A stretch of 64,000 nucleotides of DNA, from the NCBI GenBank assembly GCA_900239685.1, contig OENT01000093.1:158666-222665 (forward strand). The letters run 5' to 3'. The stretch's first letter is position 1; the number at the start of each line of letters is the position of its first letter. Made by a program: the position numbers and the translations under genes. Of the stretch, positions 11,321 through 26,700 are shown in pieces. The notes beneath the pieces were generated by a model, which worked only from the letters and a program-made list of their open reading frames with translations, was not told where the DNA came from and did no database searches. This DNA comes from Rotaria macrura. Lineage: Eukaryota > Rotifera > Eurotatoria > Philodinida > Philodinidae.

Positions 11321-14300
11321 TCAAACATCATCATCATCATCATGTATTCCGACACCTGTAACGTCAAGTGTATTTTTTCTTGGAAGTATATCATCTGTTA
11401 GAATTCCTTGTCTTTGTTCACTTAATTTTTCAACAGTTTGTAAACGTTGACCAAGTGATGTCATATTTGCTGTGTATTCACCCATAAGACGGGCTAAACG
11501 TGTTTCTAAATTATCAATATTTCCTTCTAATCGTGCGACTTTCTCCGGTATAGCTGCTTCATCTTGTTGTGCTGATTTTGCTGCTTCTTCATCTAATAAA
11601 TTATCTTTACGTAGATGTGCTTTTCCACGTTCAATTAACGTTTCACGTGCTGATGGATATTCGGCTAATACTTCCCATAGATCTTGTTTAGTTAAACAAA
11701 ATAAATCCGAATAACCAACACTTCGAATATTTGCTGTACGACGATTACCTGTTTTACTTCCTGGAAAATAGAGAAAAAAAGACATTGTGGTAAATGATAT
11801 TCGATAAACAACATAAGCATTCAACCAGGTATATTCAAAATTGAGATTTCGCCGAAAACACTTCCTTCTTCAAGTGTAACGAATACTTTTGTACCATCAT
11901 CGGATACGACACTTAATCGACCACGTTTTATTATATACATTTCTTTGCCGATATCACCTAAATAAAATGTAGATAAATTATACATATTTACGATGAAAAA
12001 AACGATCAGAAAAGTTTATTTGTATACTGACAATAGAAGTCTAGTCACAAGAGTTCGCTTCACGTTATCATCAGTGTCTTTTGTATGTGATGCGGCTTCA
12101 AAAAATTATTATCATTGTTGTGTCTCGAAATAATAGCAAGTTTTCTTGAGTTAGTTACAATATGTTATATCCATGTTAAATTATTACAAATACCTTAAAC
12201 AACTTGATCGTGTTGAAACTTTTTTCAGAAAATCTATTGTTGAAAAACGAGTATTAGGTAGTGACTTAACATCGATTTTCATCTCCAAGCATATCCTTTC
12301 AAAAATACTTCAAGGTCAAATAGATTTGTTTTAGAATTGAATAGATTCGTCCTTAGAAAATTGTGTAAGTTATGATAAATTTATTAACTAATGCCTTTAA
12401 AATGAATTCGATATTAAATGAAACAGTTAACATTATCGTTTCTATGTATTGTAAACGAATCGTTTCCAGAAAACTACGAACCCTGTAAAGAACCAGAATA
12501 AAATCATTTGTTCAATTATTTAATTATAACCAATGATCGTACCAGTCAAATAGATTGACGAGTGTTCTTCTTCAGAGTCGCTCTTCTGATGATAGATCTT
12601 GTTGGATCAGTCACAGACTTCTACCTTAAGAGAATATTATATTGAAAGGAACTTCGAATTTTTAAAGACTTGCACAATCATGCCCCACAGTACGTATACA
12701 TGGTAGAAGAACTACAATTTCCTAGCGAGTCAACATATATCTTTACTAAAATTTCTCTCCTGGTCCTGAAAAAAGTACACTGTACTACATGTAGAATCAT
12801 CTATTGAGAATTCTTACGTTTCTAAGATAATAACATACTAGAGACAAAGCGAAAATAAAGGGTATCGACGATATGAAAAAACGTTTTAGATTAGCCCTTG
12901 GCTGTTCTAGAAAAATTATAATTGAGTCATACTTGGAATGTTTTACCATCTAGTCTATGATGTATTTTTGTCGATTCTTTTTCAAGGTCTGTGCAAACAA
13001 AGGTTTCATCAACGCATAATATAGGATCATGCAAAATTGTGGCGTTACATATGAAACCAATAGCTACTACTTCAGTTATATTTATATCGATGGTAAGCAC
13101 CTATTTATACGTTATCATACTTCGTTATATCACCAGTAGTAAATTAAAAACACAATAATTAATTCACATGTAACCTTATGTTCAAAAACAATCGATGACA
13201 TGATCTCACTAATCAAGAAAATCAAACAAGTTAAAAAAGGTCAAGTCTATTTCTTGTGATGATAACCCTTTAACTGACAAGGCAAAAGATGATTTCAATT
13301 CAATTTAGAAGTCATTTATAGATTTTACAGTTCAACATAAATATTTCATATTAGAATATTTCCCTAACATTAGTATTTTAATTGCTGCTCTCGAGTAGTT
13401 CTTGTCACTTTTTGTGTCAAAAAAGAAGATGTGAGTGAATATTTTCGAAAATGCAAACATCGCACTGTTGCAAGAACTACGTAGTATTAATTACTTCGTT
13501 TTTCATAGTTGAGAAAGAGTTTCGCTTGTGAAATTCAGGGAAACGAAATAACTGCGAGGTATTGGTTTTTCATTTTTTTTTAATTGAAAGTGCTATTTTA
13601 TTTCTAAATACAGTTACTTTTAAGTAACACCGTATTCTAGTATAGAATTAATTATTTTAAGTATCAACATTGTCTTTCATTCTAAAGAGAACATAATAAT
13701 AGTCACCTTTTTTACAAACATAATCGCCTGGACTAAAAATTTGTAATTTTAATCTTGTAACAAGTTCGACAAGCAAACCTGGTTGAGCTTCAGCAAAAAT
13801 TGGTACTCGTTTTAATGCAGCTAAATGTACATGAATAGCAATTTCGACACGCAGTTTCTGGGGTAATGCACCTTTTTTTATAAAAACAGAAACAAAATGA
13901 AAAAATCGATATTAATAAAGAAGTACAAATAAATATTTTTTTCTCTCGATTACCTAGAACAACATCTTCATTAGCAACTTGTTTCTGTAACCAAAGATAG
14001 TCGAACCATGTTATCACACGTCGTTCAAGATCTTTTCCAACTTTTCGAAATACCATATATTGTTTTACTTGATCAACTTTTTGACGAAAATCAGCACGCA
14101 CAGCATTCATACTAGCAATAATTGAACCAACATTTCCGACAACTACAAATAGGATTTGTCTTCAAATGAAAATCTCAAGGAATTACTAGATTGAAAAAGA
14201 TCTTACTTGTCGCAAAAATTAGCACACCTGTGAGAAAATCAGCAGTAACGAAAAGAACTTCAATCTAAAACATATCAATAAAATTTCCAACACAATTAGT

Positions 14301-16626
14301 AGTTCTGTAAAACAGGAAAAATAAACTTCATTCGGATTTAATTTATAATTTCAAATAATCTATTCTAGTTGTTTTTTTACCTCTTTGATGAAGATTGAAT
14401 TATACTTATTCTACAACAGATGACAATCGGTAACGATTAATATTAACTCTCATTAACAACAGAACATATATCCAGCGTCGGAGTCAATAATTACTAAACC
14501 ATAAGTTAGTAACGTTAAGTTCTCTAGGGTACATATACTGCTTGATATTGTTGCTCCAAGTTGTCATATACTAGAATGATATAAATTTTTTTTATCGGAT
14601 ACAACTCGAGGCTCATTCATATTCGACAGATACTCATGTAATCACAGTGGAGCTTTTAGACTTGTATTTTTAAAAGAAACCAGTGTCTGTTTTTAATTAC
14701 TACTAATAGAAATAATAAAGATAATAGAGATCATCTTGAAATACATTGAAAGAATTCGATCTCTTTGCGTTTGTACTTCATGTATTCGGTTGCTTCATCT
14801 TATATGATAAAACACTACAAAAATAGATCTCTGTATCTCGTGTAAGATTGAAACGACTTCTATCAGTTATGAGGCTATCTAACTAAAGAATTTGAACATA
14901 ATTTCTTTTTACACGTTCAACTACATTTGGACTAGTGTGAAATCGACAACAAAGATAAGCCTTCTTCACTGAGCATTTCTAATTAACACAATATTCATAA
15001 AAATTCAATCATTTTTTATTAGAGGTTAAAAATTTTGCATGAATCTCATTTCAACTTTGGTAACATATGATATGTTATAATGATGCGTTCACATAATTAG
15101 ACACAACAAGGCTTATTGATTCTAAGTGTATTGCCTACAATAAACTCATATTGACGTTCATAGATTTCCTTCATACACTCAGATTACAATGCATTTGTCG
15201 ATGTTTCTGTGAATCATGATTCAATATGAAGTAGACCTTTAGTTAGGTTTGTCGTAAAATGTTTATCATTCATTGAATATATGTTATATTTAGCTTACAT
15301 CTGTTTCTGGTGGTGGTATTTCTCCTATGTTTGTTAATACTAGTGTTGACCAAAAAAAACAATATAGATATTGTGTTGTCAACGTATTTGCTGCTGGTGT
15401 AGTCATATTGTATACCCATCCATCACTTGAATAGCCAATCCAACGACTTATGATAAAGTAAAAACAAGCATTCCAATGTATGATGATAAGAATAATAATT
15501 AATAATGAAACAAGACGAAAAACATTTGGATGATTTGTTTGCGTTTCAACTTTATCAGAAAATTCAAGTGTACGATAAATACGAAATAAACGATTGAAAC
15601 GTAACGCTGGTAATAGACGAAGTTTAGGAATGAAATATAGAAGATCCGTTGGTAATAACGATATTATATCAAGTGTAAAAGCTCGATTGCTCATATAATT
15701 TTTACGTAATTTTTTAATATCTCGAACAACAAGCCCTTGTTCAAGATAACCTAAAATAATGGTTATGAAAATTCGACATGCGGAAGAAGAAGAAATCTAT
15801 TTTCCTCGAACCTTTTCGCGTTTGTATAAGTGTATCGACAATATAACATAAATCACAAAGATAATCAAAAACTAGCCAAACAATTAAAAGACGTTCTTGA
15901 AGTAGAAGAAAAGCACTGCGACCGATGAGTATTACAAAATTATAAAGTACAGCAAGTGAAACAATCGATGACCAATAGTAATAGAATGACTTGGATGGAT
16001 CTACAACCCAATGTTTACTAAATGAAAAATAATATGTTCAATAGATAATAATCGATTGATAATTATAGAACTAAAATCTAACCTATGTTCGTTTTGAATC
16101 AATTGATTTTTTGTCGATGGTGCAAATTTTTCAAGAAACAAATCAGTTGTTTGTGGAAGTTCATGACGTTCTTGGTTTCTTCGCATCCATCGACGAAAGT
16201 GCTAGAAAACACATACATATACATATAGTTGTACAAATGAATCCATCAAAGACAAAGATCTTTTACAAGAAGTCAGTTTACAACGGATAACATGCATATA
16301 ACTTACACTTGCAATATTTAGTGTATTCTGAAAAAGTAATGTTTGCTTTTCCAATAAACCAACAACAAATCAATTTTTAAGACAAAACAAACCTGCACTC
16401 TTCGAACCAAATTAAATAGAGACATAGTTACCGCTTCTAATCTCTCTCTATGTGGTCGCTGAAGTGGAGTATCAGATAATATTTGTATGCCATTTTCAGG
16501 ATTCATCGAATTATGTTGATCATCAGGTTGTCGTGCCGAATAAGCAACCGACGGCGGTTGAGTATGATTATTCATTATAACGTAGGGTGCAGTTCGTCGA
16601 TGTTGTCTATTCAAAGGTGACGCCAT
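11321..16626 (-). CDS. Cyclic nucleotide-gated cation channel, CNGA (alpha) type
   Basis: Ten GT-AG exons: 16626-16393, 16327-16307 (only 21 nt), 16201-16083, 16017-15812, 15750-15299, 14264-14207, 14142-13954, 13871-13707, 11957-11826 and 11760-11321; 671 aa. All phases close. Order: polar N-terminus, S1-S6 from about residue 130, and a voltage-sensor-like S4 with regularly spaced Arg ([18 protein letters not shown]). The pore reads [17 protein letters not shown] with the filter Glu at about residue 337. The C-linker follows ([18 protein letters not shown]). The cyclic-nucleotide-binding domain is marked by [20 protein letters not shown] and VGYSDLFCL. The C-terminal coiled coil ([20 protein letters not shown]) is the leucine-zipper trimerisation segment typical of CNGA subunits, so alpha rather than beta. 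The tail ends in HDDDDDV. It forms cAMP/cGMP-opened cation channels in the plasma membrane. Length equals vertebrate CNGA. Large introns lie at 11958-13706 and 14265-15298. Confidence 0.93.
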
Positions 16627-19600
16627 GGTTATGGTTCAATATAAAACAATATTATAGAACAGTAGTATTTGATTTTCGTCGACTAGAACAAATCATCTTT
16701 TGTTTCAACATTATACGTATCTAAAAATCAGTAGTGTTCTATTTTTATTTGTTTTTTGCTCTTTTCATTCATGGCAAACAATCAGCGAACATTTGAAATA
16801 GAAACAATCATTATACATTTTATCGAATATTGCATTCTTTCTCGCTTTTTATGTGTATATTTTATAGGATAAAAAGGAAAAAAACGAACAACATTTACAA
16901 CATGCGTGTCTATCTAGTCTACCTGTAGAAACTATGACTACACGTATTTCTCGAAGATTTTCCGGCTTGACATTCTCTACGTTGCATGATAATGCTCTTC
17001 TGTCAGTAGATACATTCTCGGTTTTTTCTCGTTTGTTTTCATATTCAAAAGAAGAATTTTTTCTCGCTCTCTCTATCCTTAGTCGAAGATCCCTTTTCTT
17101 CTTTTCTTTCTCTTCTTCAAAGCAATGTCTTTCCTATTACCTACGAAATGGGATGAGACGTGATGCATCAATAATGTTTTAATTTTTTTCCTTCTTCCCT
17201 TCATGGTTCAGCTTACTTTCTATTCAAGGACAAGTTAGAAAAGATATACGAAGAAACGCAAGAAGAAAAGATTGCGTATAGTTACGCTTGATAGTTGTCA
17301 TGGGGAAATTCTAGTCCCACCATTGTGTTTATACTAAGGAATAGATGACCATATTTCATTGAAAAACGAAAAGTCGAAAATAACTATCTCGATAAATTCT
17401 ACTGTGCTGTTATGTAAAACAACTGTATTCATTGACATTTGACAAAGCATAAGAAGAAAAAGAATCGAAATCATAACTCTTTCACCTTTAAAACTAACAT
17501 ATTCTGCTAAATATGACTACGTATATTATAATTACAGTAGTAACTAGCTTGAATTGAAACCGAAGACGATGTATATAAGTTCAAAAATTTGAAAAGATTA
17601 CAAGCATAACCATATGCAGATGTCATCATCGAACAGTATTTGGAATGTTTGTTATGCGTATAGATTTGATAATGTATTAGATCAAATTAAATCTTAAATA
17701 TCGAATGACAGTTTTGCTCTCAACAGGCGAAAGACGACCATAAAAATAGAGTTGATAGACCCTGAATGTGTGCGCATACTATAGCTAAAACCAACTGCCT
17801 TGTTCTTCGTCTAGAATTACATGACGTCATTTAGCAGAACTATTGGAAATCGTGATAACGGAAAAGAAAAGAATTTCGATTTAAAGTTTTGCCTATAAAT
17901 AGTTCACATGATTCTCATATCATCCTGAAATGTTCAGTCAAAACTGATGCTGTGTTCTTGAGATATTAGATCTAGAAAAAAAAATAGGCAACATTTTGTA
18001 AACACCTTAGAAAGTCCAGATTTTCTTCAACGCCTTTTATTCCTGGAAGTAAACGACACGTATTTGCTGAACATTTCAGGAAAATTTTTAACTGTTTTAT
18101 AAGTTATTCATGAGCAAAAGCTGAAGTTTAAATACTGTTGTTTTGATATGAAATATCACATACAAGAGATATTTTATCTATTATAATGTTTTGCATTAGT
18201 GGAATGGTTTGAAACTTATGGTGCGGTTTCGTTAAATACCGTAATACTTTGCTTCACAATGTCAATTTAAGAACCCAAATTCACACTTAACTTATGTTAA
18301 AAAAATTATGAGTCATGAAAGATCCAATGTTCGGTGTAAGAGCCACCTGAAAAGTATAGTTACATCTCTTTATGATGACCAAGGTTATGTTAGTTCAGAA
18401 AAATGTTGTTTTTTGAATATAAAGCTATTGTAGTGAATTTCATTGAAATTATTCTGATGTCCCTTTCAAGGGACATTTTCGGCTTTTAAGTGTTAATTCA
18501 TTCATTATTGGATGAAAAATATGTGAGACAATTTACTATTGAAGATGATCATTATTTGTTTCTTTCTGCTGCAATAATGACCTTTTCATTCGTAAATGTG
18601 ATGGAAATCGAATGCCATAGAAACAAAAATTGTATTGAGTCAAAAATAATTTTTCGTTGACTCTTACATGAAACTATGATTGCATCATATATATTAATAT
18701 TGTCTCAAGTAGCAATGAAAAGGCAAGACTCCGTTATAATTAGTTTTTCATCATTCTTGATACGAAACATTTAGAATGAGTTGCTCTTGTAGGGTAACCA
18801 TATTTTCTCATCGCTTTTTGATATTATATTATATTGAATTTAATTAAGTATTATTCAAAAGTTCATCTGTATTCATTTTCTAAAAGATACGGTCAGTTTT
18901 TCCTTTTCATAGAAAGTATAATTGATAAACTATAAACAGAACTAAATTGTTCTTGTCGTTAACTTTAAAATTCTACTCGATATATAGAAAAATTGAAGAG
19001 CATTATTCTTTGATTCTTCTCAAACCAAACATTTTTTATCAATTCAATGCTTATCTTTTTTTTTCTTACGTTTTCTATGTATCTAAAGAACTTCTATGGC
19101 CGTCAAAGTATTTTCTATTTATTTTCGAAACAACAAAAGATTTACACGTAGCATCAGATCTTTATAAATAAATATTCAGACTATTCCCTCAAATATTTTG
19201 AGACAAATACAAAATGAAATATCATATAGAATATTATACGTGTCTCGTAGGCTAGGCAGAATTCCGAAGATTTTCTTCCAAGAAACTCTCAATCTAATCA
19301 CAAATGTTTCTTGAAATTTTATAACGAGTGTTACAATTTTTGGTACCTAAACATTTGTGGTACATAAATTTTGGTCGATATAGTAAGAACGAACAAATTT
19401 TATTAACTAGCGATATGTTCTTTATTGCTATTTTGACGAAATAATTAATTCCTATCAATGAATTACGACCAATACAAATATATATTCATCTTAGAGTATA
19501 GAACGATGTAAATATCTGTTGATGGGTTGACGTATTTATGATCAAATGATTTTTTTGTCTTTATGTAATCTGTAACTTGTATATGACATGTTAACGTCCT

Positions 19601-20900
19601 ATAAATATTATGAGAAAATGTGATGGTTGCAACTAACACAGAAAGTCATTATTTGGTACGTCTATAATGTCGAGTTATTCATATGCACTACAGCAGTACA
19701 TAGATGTTAGCATGATGCTATATCAAATACTAATAACCAATTGTTGTTATTATGTCTATCGCTATTGTTAAAGTTTGATTTTTATGATAGTCTATCTATA
19801 TATGCTAGTAGTTTAATAGTTATAAATGAGTTAATTTGATTTGAAATTGCAAATTTCATGAACACTTAATAGAAAATGTCAAATAAAAGTTATTGTTGTA
19901 TAGGTATTCGAGTACATTGCCTTCAATTCTTTTATCTGTTTAAAATATTCCATATATTTTCGGGTTTCTTTTTTGCTTGTGAGAAGGAATTCGAATAATC
20001 ACGGCTTGATATGATAATATTCAACTTTGAATGCTTATGTAAATTTAGAAATATATGTGCATGATTACCAAGACAAAAATATCGTCAAAAAGAACGAAGA
20101 TATGAAGGGAAGTTCCTTTTCTCACGTATACAGAAGAAAAGATGCAGTTGTATACAAGCAAGATAAGATTATTGATATTGTCCTTGGTACGAGCTAAACA
20201 GAATGGCATGATATTTTTCTATGGTTCCCATGCATTCTATCATCGTCTGCAACAAGACATTCGTTATTCTTGTTAGAATACAAGATAAATAGCAAGTCAA
20301 GAAATCAAACAAATAATTATTGAGATTTTTATTTCATTCTCGTTTTTAATTGTTTCTTTTTCTTGCGTCTCGTTTTGAAACGTTTGTAAAAATTCAAGCT
20401 AAGATTATTTTATTATCTAACATAAAACGAAATATTTTGACGAACTAAGCAATGACTTTTTATTGGATGTATGATAAATATTCTAACGTTTATGCAAAAA
20501 TTTATTGAAATTGATGACTACAGATCGAAGTACAAATTTGTTAGCATTCATGTTTGTGTCAAAATGATAAAATTCATCTTTCTTTTTCTCACTTAAATTT
20601 TCTTACTTATTATTTTTTTTTCTATTTTCTTTTAGTTGATATCTTACTAATGAAAACAAAGTGTAAAAAGGGAGAGATATTGACCTCGAATGAAGAATTG
20701 TTTATTATGATGATGTCGTTACTTGCGAAAGGACGTAGCAATGTGAAAATGTTCTTATCTTTTATTCCCTGTTAGTTAAATTGAAGATGAAAGTGCATTT
20801 ATTTGACCACAATAGAGCTTTTACTTAAGTCATGTTTTTTCCACATAAATCATAGTTTGTTTTATAATATTTAAATACTATCTCCGACGAATTTTCAGTT
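16627..20900. other. Intergenic stretch between divergent channel and Dispatched-like genes
   Basis: This should hold the promoters of both flanking genes, which point away from each other. The open frames within it (for example 16934-17182, 18947-19171 and 20554-20775) are Phe/Ser/Leu-rich, lack splice context and match nothing recognised. An acceptor-like TTTTCAG ends at 20897, just before the downstream ATG, so a 5' UTR intron of the next gene is possible. Confidence 0.4.
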
Positions 20901-23713
20901 ATGAATTCAGACCACGATGCCAACAGTGATACGAATGATGTTGATCATGTACCCGATCATTCAGGTATGTTACTAAAATCAGCTGATTATATTTGAAAAC
21001 ACTATTATCCTTGCATGATATAGTTTATCTATATTGCATGGAAATAACATTGATCAACAAAGTTATTTCTTCATCGACAAGTTCGATGTTATTGTTTGAT
21101 GAAGTTATTTGAGAACAACTAAGGAGACTAAGTTACTATCGATTCATTCAAGATATTAAAAAGCAAAATGTCAAGTTAAATTTAATGCTCATTTTAAAAT
21201 TTTTTAATAACTTCAAAGAAATGAGCATAGAAGAAATGATTTGTAAAAACAAAATGCTTATATTACTTCTTTTTGCCATAGAAAAGTACATACGATTACT
21301 GATCTCTTCTAATGACACATAAGTCAATGCGTAATGAAAAAGAGATCTTTAGAAACCCAATGTCATGATGTAAGCAACACCCCATAGTAATAAGCAAAAG
21401 ACTACGTACGAGAAATAACAAATGAAACGATTAGTAGACACAATCGTCCTACGCAGAACGAAGCAATACTTTATGCTCAACTAAAAATTTGTAATATCAT
21501 GTTTCAGTTTTATACCATGTATCAGTGCAGCACAGGTTCTGACAGAGAAATTAATTTCGAGAAAATAATATATAACACAAACATTATTCACAAAGAGATA
21601 GACAAAGCAGTAAAATCTATACATAATCTTGGAACGTTAGCGTTAAAATTGTTGTTTACGTAGAAAGTTTTTCGAATCTATATGATAGAGCATTTCACAT
21701 TTGTCGAGTGTATGCATTCTGCAACATGAGTTAGTGTTTTTTATATTAGTTTTTTCATGCAGCATAGATGCCTCAGTGAATTGCTTATTTAGTAATGAAT
21801 TTTAAGCGAGTATAAAAATAGAGAAGCATATAATAAATAATGGCAAATATCTCAGATTGAAGTATATTGCGAACCATTTCTTCTCTGTAAACCTCTGTTG
21901 TATTTGGCACGTGCTAGTGAGTTTTAGAGATCTCTTGTGGTATTCATTGACTTTTGTACCATTCGAAGAGATTTGTAATTATATATACTATTATGCGGAT
22001 AAATAGTCATATTTGAATTTTTTCATGAGTCACTCCTTCGAAACAAATTGATAGAACGTGATAAAATTAAATTAACATCCTTTTTTTAATATACTGATGT
22101 TTATTTAAATAGTGTCGCCAAACAGATATTTCTAAGTTATAACTTCGTTTCGTTTACGATATGTAAATAAAAGATCATAAGTTTAAATGACTATAGTGAA
22201 AATTGTTATTTTTTTAATCATAAAATGATCACACCGAAACAGTTTTAAAAATTGATTTCAAAAGAAATATCTTTATTTTTAGACCCTATTCCAAACAATC
22301 GACGTCAACATGATCGTAGAAAAACAATTACTTCGTCTATTGTTAGCAATATAGCTACTAAGTCTTGTTGGCTCTGTCGAAAGTATGTAGTATGTGTGCG
22401 ACATCTTACCGAAGACTTTTTTATGCTTTCACAGTTTAAAAGAGTATGTGAAAAAAGACCTCTCAATCTAACATCAAGGTTTTGTATGAAAAATATGTTT
22501 TCAACAGATTTGATATTCTAATATCAAGGCTCATATTTGAAAACAAATGGTTCCGTCCCATCCAATGGTTTGCTCGAGTTCATTTTGCAATATCTCCTCG
22601 TGCCTGTCAATAGAGATCACCCCATCCTGATCATACGATGTAATTCTATTTTTATTACTATAACAAAATAAAAATGTCCTTGAGCACCCCATATATTTAT
22701 GTACAATAGAAATTGTTAAGAATACAAAAGAAGAAGGCCCTTGTTATTTTTCTTCTTTTGATCAAACGATTCTGGAATGATTAAAGGCATAGATAACACA
22801 TGAAAATAATCATAGCGAACATAATATCATGTTTTCAGTTCGTATGCTTTCGAGGAGTATGTGTTTTATTATTTGGTTTATCATGTTAAAGAGGTAGTAG
22901 TATTGATAATTAAATTATTCGAGCTTCTGTCGGATCTAGTTTCGTTCTCTTCTACCATTTAAATATTTTTCTTCGAGGTATTGTTCGTTTTGTGATGTCT
23001 TACATTAAGCGGCATTTTCTTCATTTGATTCTTACATCGTATTAGAGTAAATATAGTAATATCTGAGACAAATCACGATAAGATATTGAGATCTATTTAT
23101 TGTCTTCTTTACATATTAATATTAAGAGTAAAAAATGTCATACATCATATACTTATTGGTTGTTATTCGTTTGTTTTTTCTTCCATTCATATGTACTTGG
23201 ACAATCAAGGTCTATTATTATCTGCCTCTTTCTCTCTCGCTCAAAAATTCACTTGTATTATTATCATTCTTCTAGTTTTCGGTTTCCCATAAAAATCATA
23301 GAATATGAATTCCATCACTAGTTTTCGTTAGCATCTTATCTTTCATTGGTAACATATTGTAACTCGTTGGTAAATTGAAAAACGAGCTTGACATACAATT
23401 CTTCTTATCAAGCACATGTTACTCATCGTCATTCGTTTTTTTTATCTATTCTAGATCTGTTATTATTACCTTGTGAATTTTGCTCGTGTCTGTTTTTTCT
23501 TACCCTTTTCCTTATGTTTTGCCTTAAAACTCAATCGTAACTCTTAAACATAAACAAATGACAATATGGAAGAACCAAAAACGTATTTAGATAGAAAGTA
23601 AGAATATCAAATATGATTATTTTTGCCAAATAACATAAATTATCATAAATTCATAATGAAAATTAGAACCATCATGTAAATACTTTTTGTGTTCCATAAG
23701 CAGCATTTTGTAC

Positions 23714-23747
<34 letters not shown>

Positions 23748-26700
23748 GTAGCATTTTTGATGATGATACATAACAGAATGCATGGTGTTGCTGATGAAAG
23801 TCAGGTAGATTAATTACATCATTTGTTTCTAACACTTCAATATCAAAATCCTAATTCACTAACTTTCTTTAATGTATGAATGAATTGAAAACTAACAATA
23901 TACGACGATCATCAATTATTTTTCCTCTTTAGTAATGCACGTAAATGTATGTGTGCACTGGTCCTTTTTTTTCTTCTGCCTATTGTGATTTCTTCACCTG
24001 TCTGTTTTTATCCTTCAAGTTAATACTCTACAGTAACATGAAATAAAACTCTAATCACTAAACCGTGAAGGTTGATTTTTTTATCGCTAGTTAATCTGAA
24101 CCTCGTATTTTATGAGATGACTAATAAAGAAGCCTCGTGACTTGGACACTAAAAAAGAGTAATAAAGACTACTCGTGACTTTCAAGCTAAAGATATAACA
24201 GGGTAAAACAAATAACCTCGTTATTTGATATGACTTATAAAGACTGTGAAGAAGCACTAGCTACTCGAGCAGAGTATTTTATCGGGAAAATCGTTAACAG
24301 GTTATGACTTACAAGTAAATTTCACTGTGATTATATGTCCATTTCAATAATAGGTATGCAACATTCGTGGTTAAGCATCCATCGTTCTTTTTAATATTTG
24401 GAATTATTATTTGTGTTGTTCTTGGCGTATTATCAATACAACTACGCAGTTTACCAGATTTTAATGATCCAACAAAAGTAACATTTTTCTCTTCAATAGT
24501 ATTTTTATGAGAAAATCTTTCAAAATTATGTTTAAGGGTTTTGTTCCACGTGGAAAACATACATTAACTTCACGTTTATATGTTCTTGAAAAGTTCAAAA
24601 ATAAACTTGAACAGCAATTGGGTGAATCGAAAACAGGTAATAGAAGTAAAATCTCATTATCTGACAAATTATCATCATCATCATCATCATTGGTCAATGA
24701 AAATCTTAAAAAAATTGAAGAAGACGATAATGATTTGGACTATGATGATACCATAAATGAAATTGACCTTAAAGAAGATTTGAAAACGAATCCAAATGCT
24801 TGTGCTTTTACATCATCGAGTCAAAGTGAATGTTTATCTAATCAGCAACTTTATTCGTTGCTACAGAATCAAAGTGATTTTATGAAAATATCAAAAAAAA
24901 TCGAAGAAAAACTTTATAAACCAAATGAACATATGTGTACATCGATTGATTTAAGTATGTACAAGTTCTAGATAGACTGTTTTAGTTTTCTATGCAACTC
25001 ATGATGCAAAAGTATCCCAAAAGGTTTATCGCTTTCTAGTTGTAATAGATAGATTCAAATGAATTATTCTTATTTTGAAATGTGTACGTGAATTTATTGA
25101 ATCGGAACCTTGATGTTGCGTTCAATTTACGGTAGAACGATAATAGTCCATTGGGAAAGTCTATGACATGTTTATGGTAAAACAGTGTCTTTCACGTCAA
25201 TCGTTCTTCTTGCGTGCTAAAATATTCTAATTTTAGAAATGAAGCTAAACAAATAAATCGAATATTTTATGAGAAATAAATTCTGTTAAATAAATATTTG
25301 TATCAAAATTTTTGAAATTGATATCCGAAAACATGTTTTTGCTATGTTATTGAAATGAATTATAGAAGTACCGTATAAATTCATTATCCCTGAGGCAATA
25401 AGAGAAGAGCCGAAGCATTTTTTTATAGTATGCAAAGTGGGTTGATGCTTAAACAATCCATGCTAATTGGAAAGAAAACGAAATCAATGACCTGTTGAAC
25501 TTTGCTCACAAGCTAGTCATTGAAATGATTTGTTCTATAGAAAAGGTCAAGAGTTATATAAGCTCTATAGAATAAATAATGACACTCATCATTGTTTTAC
25601 ATGTTCAGAAATAAGACGTTTTTAAAACACTTCGATTTGAAGAATGTTATGAAATTTTCAACATCACCTCATGACAGTTACGTTTTAACCAATCAAGGCA
25701 TATATATATGCGTACGTATTCATGTTCGTTTTCTATCCGAACGACATTTTGAAACATAATCTCTTTTTTTTCCTTCGTATCTGAATTACGGATATTTTTG
25801 TTAACAGTCATTTTCTGATTGTAATAATCAATTGATATACTTCGTGCTTTTCTAAAAATGAAGTTAAAAACGAAAATTAATTTATTCCCTTTTATGAAAT
25901 ATAGGGTCAGATGAAGAAAACTGATTTTTTTGTGTATGTGTCTGTAAAGTGTGACAAAGATAATAAAATAGTAGTGAAATATCATATTGACCTAGACATT
26001 GACATTGATTTTATTTATGAAGATGACGGCAATTATATGATGAATAATAAAGAGAAGTTTGACGTCTGAAATATTCGAGAAAAAACTTTACAGACAAGCC
26101 ATGGCGGGTTGATCTGATAGTTGGACTCCATTGGATCCTATAGGAATCCGTTTGAAGCTGCCAGAATCCTAGATATTGGAATCCAACAAGAAGTTGTGAG
26201 ATGTCAGCAAGGATCTCGATTGTTTTTGCGCGTGATAGGGGTTGAATATTTTGGCAGGCAGTGTTCAGAAATTTTCCCAGACAGTCATTTCTATACAAGT
26301 TGTTTATGTTTAATTTACAGTAATCTGAAACAGATTATCTATTTCGAATGTCTAAGAGCGAGCATCTCGTCTAATTTTCAGCATAGACAGCCTACAAGAC
26401 GTGTTGAAACGACGATATTCTATACACTGACTGCTAAATCTTGAAGATTCAGCAGATAGCTCACAGTATGAGCAAATTAACAATGAAATATGCACTATCT
26501 AAGAGATTCTCAGAAACCTAAATTCTGCAGAAAGTTTTGCAGATATGCCACGAAAAAAAGTTGACAATCAGCCTGTATAACAGGCTGAAAATAGCGGGGA
26601 TAGCCCCCTCGCCCCCCCCCCCATCATGGACCTTGAATGTCGGAATAGCAACGATCCTTATCGAAATACCTGTATTCTGACACGTTCCGACATCCTTTGG

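Noticed and set aside
16934-17182. 82-codon plus-strand frame upstream of the channel gene
   Set aside because: Low-complexity Phe/Ser/Arg composition, no splice context, no recognised family.
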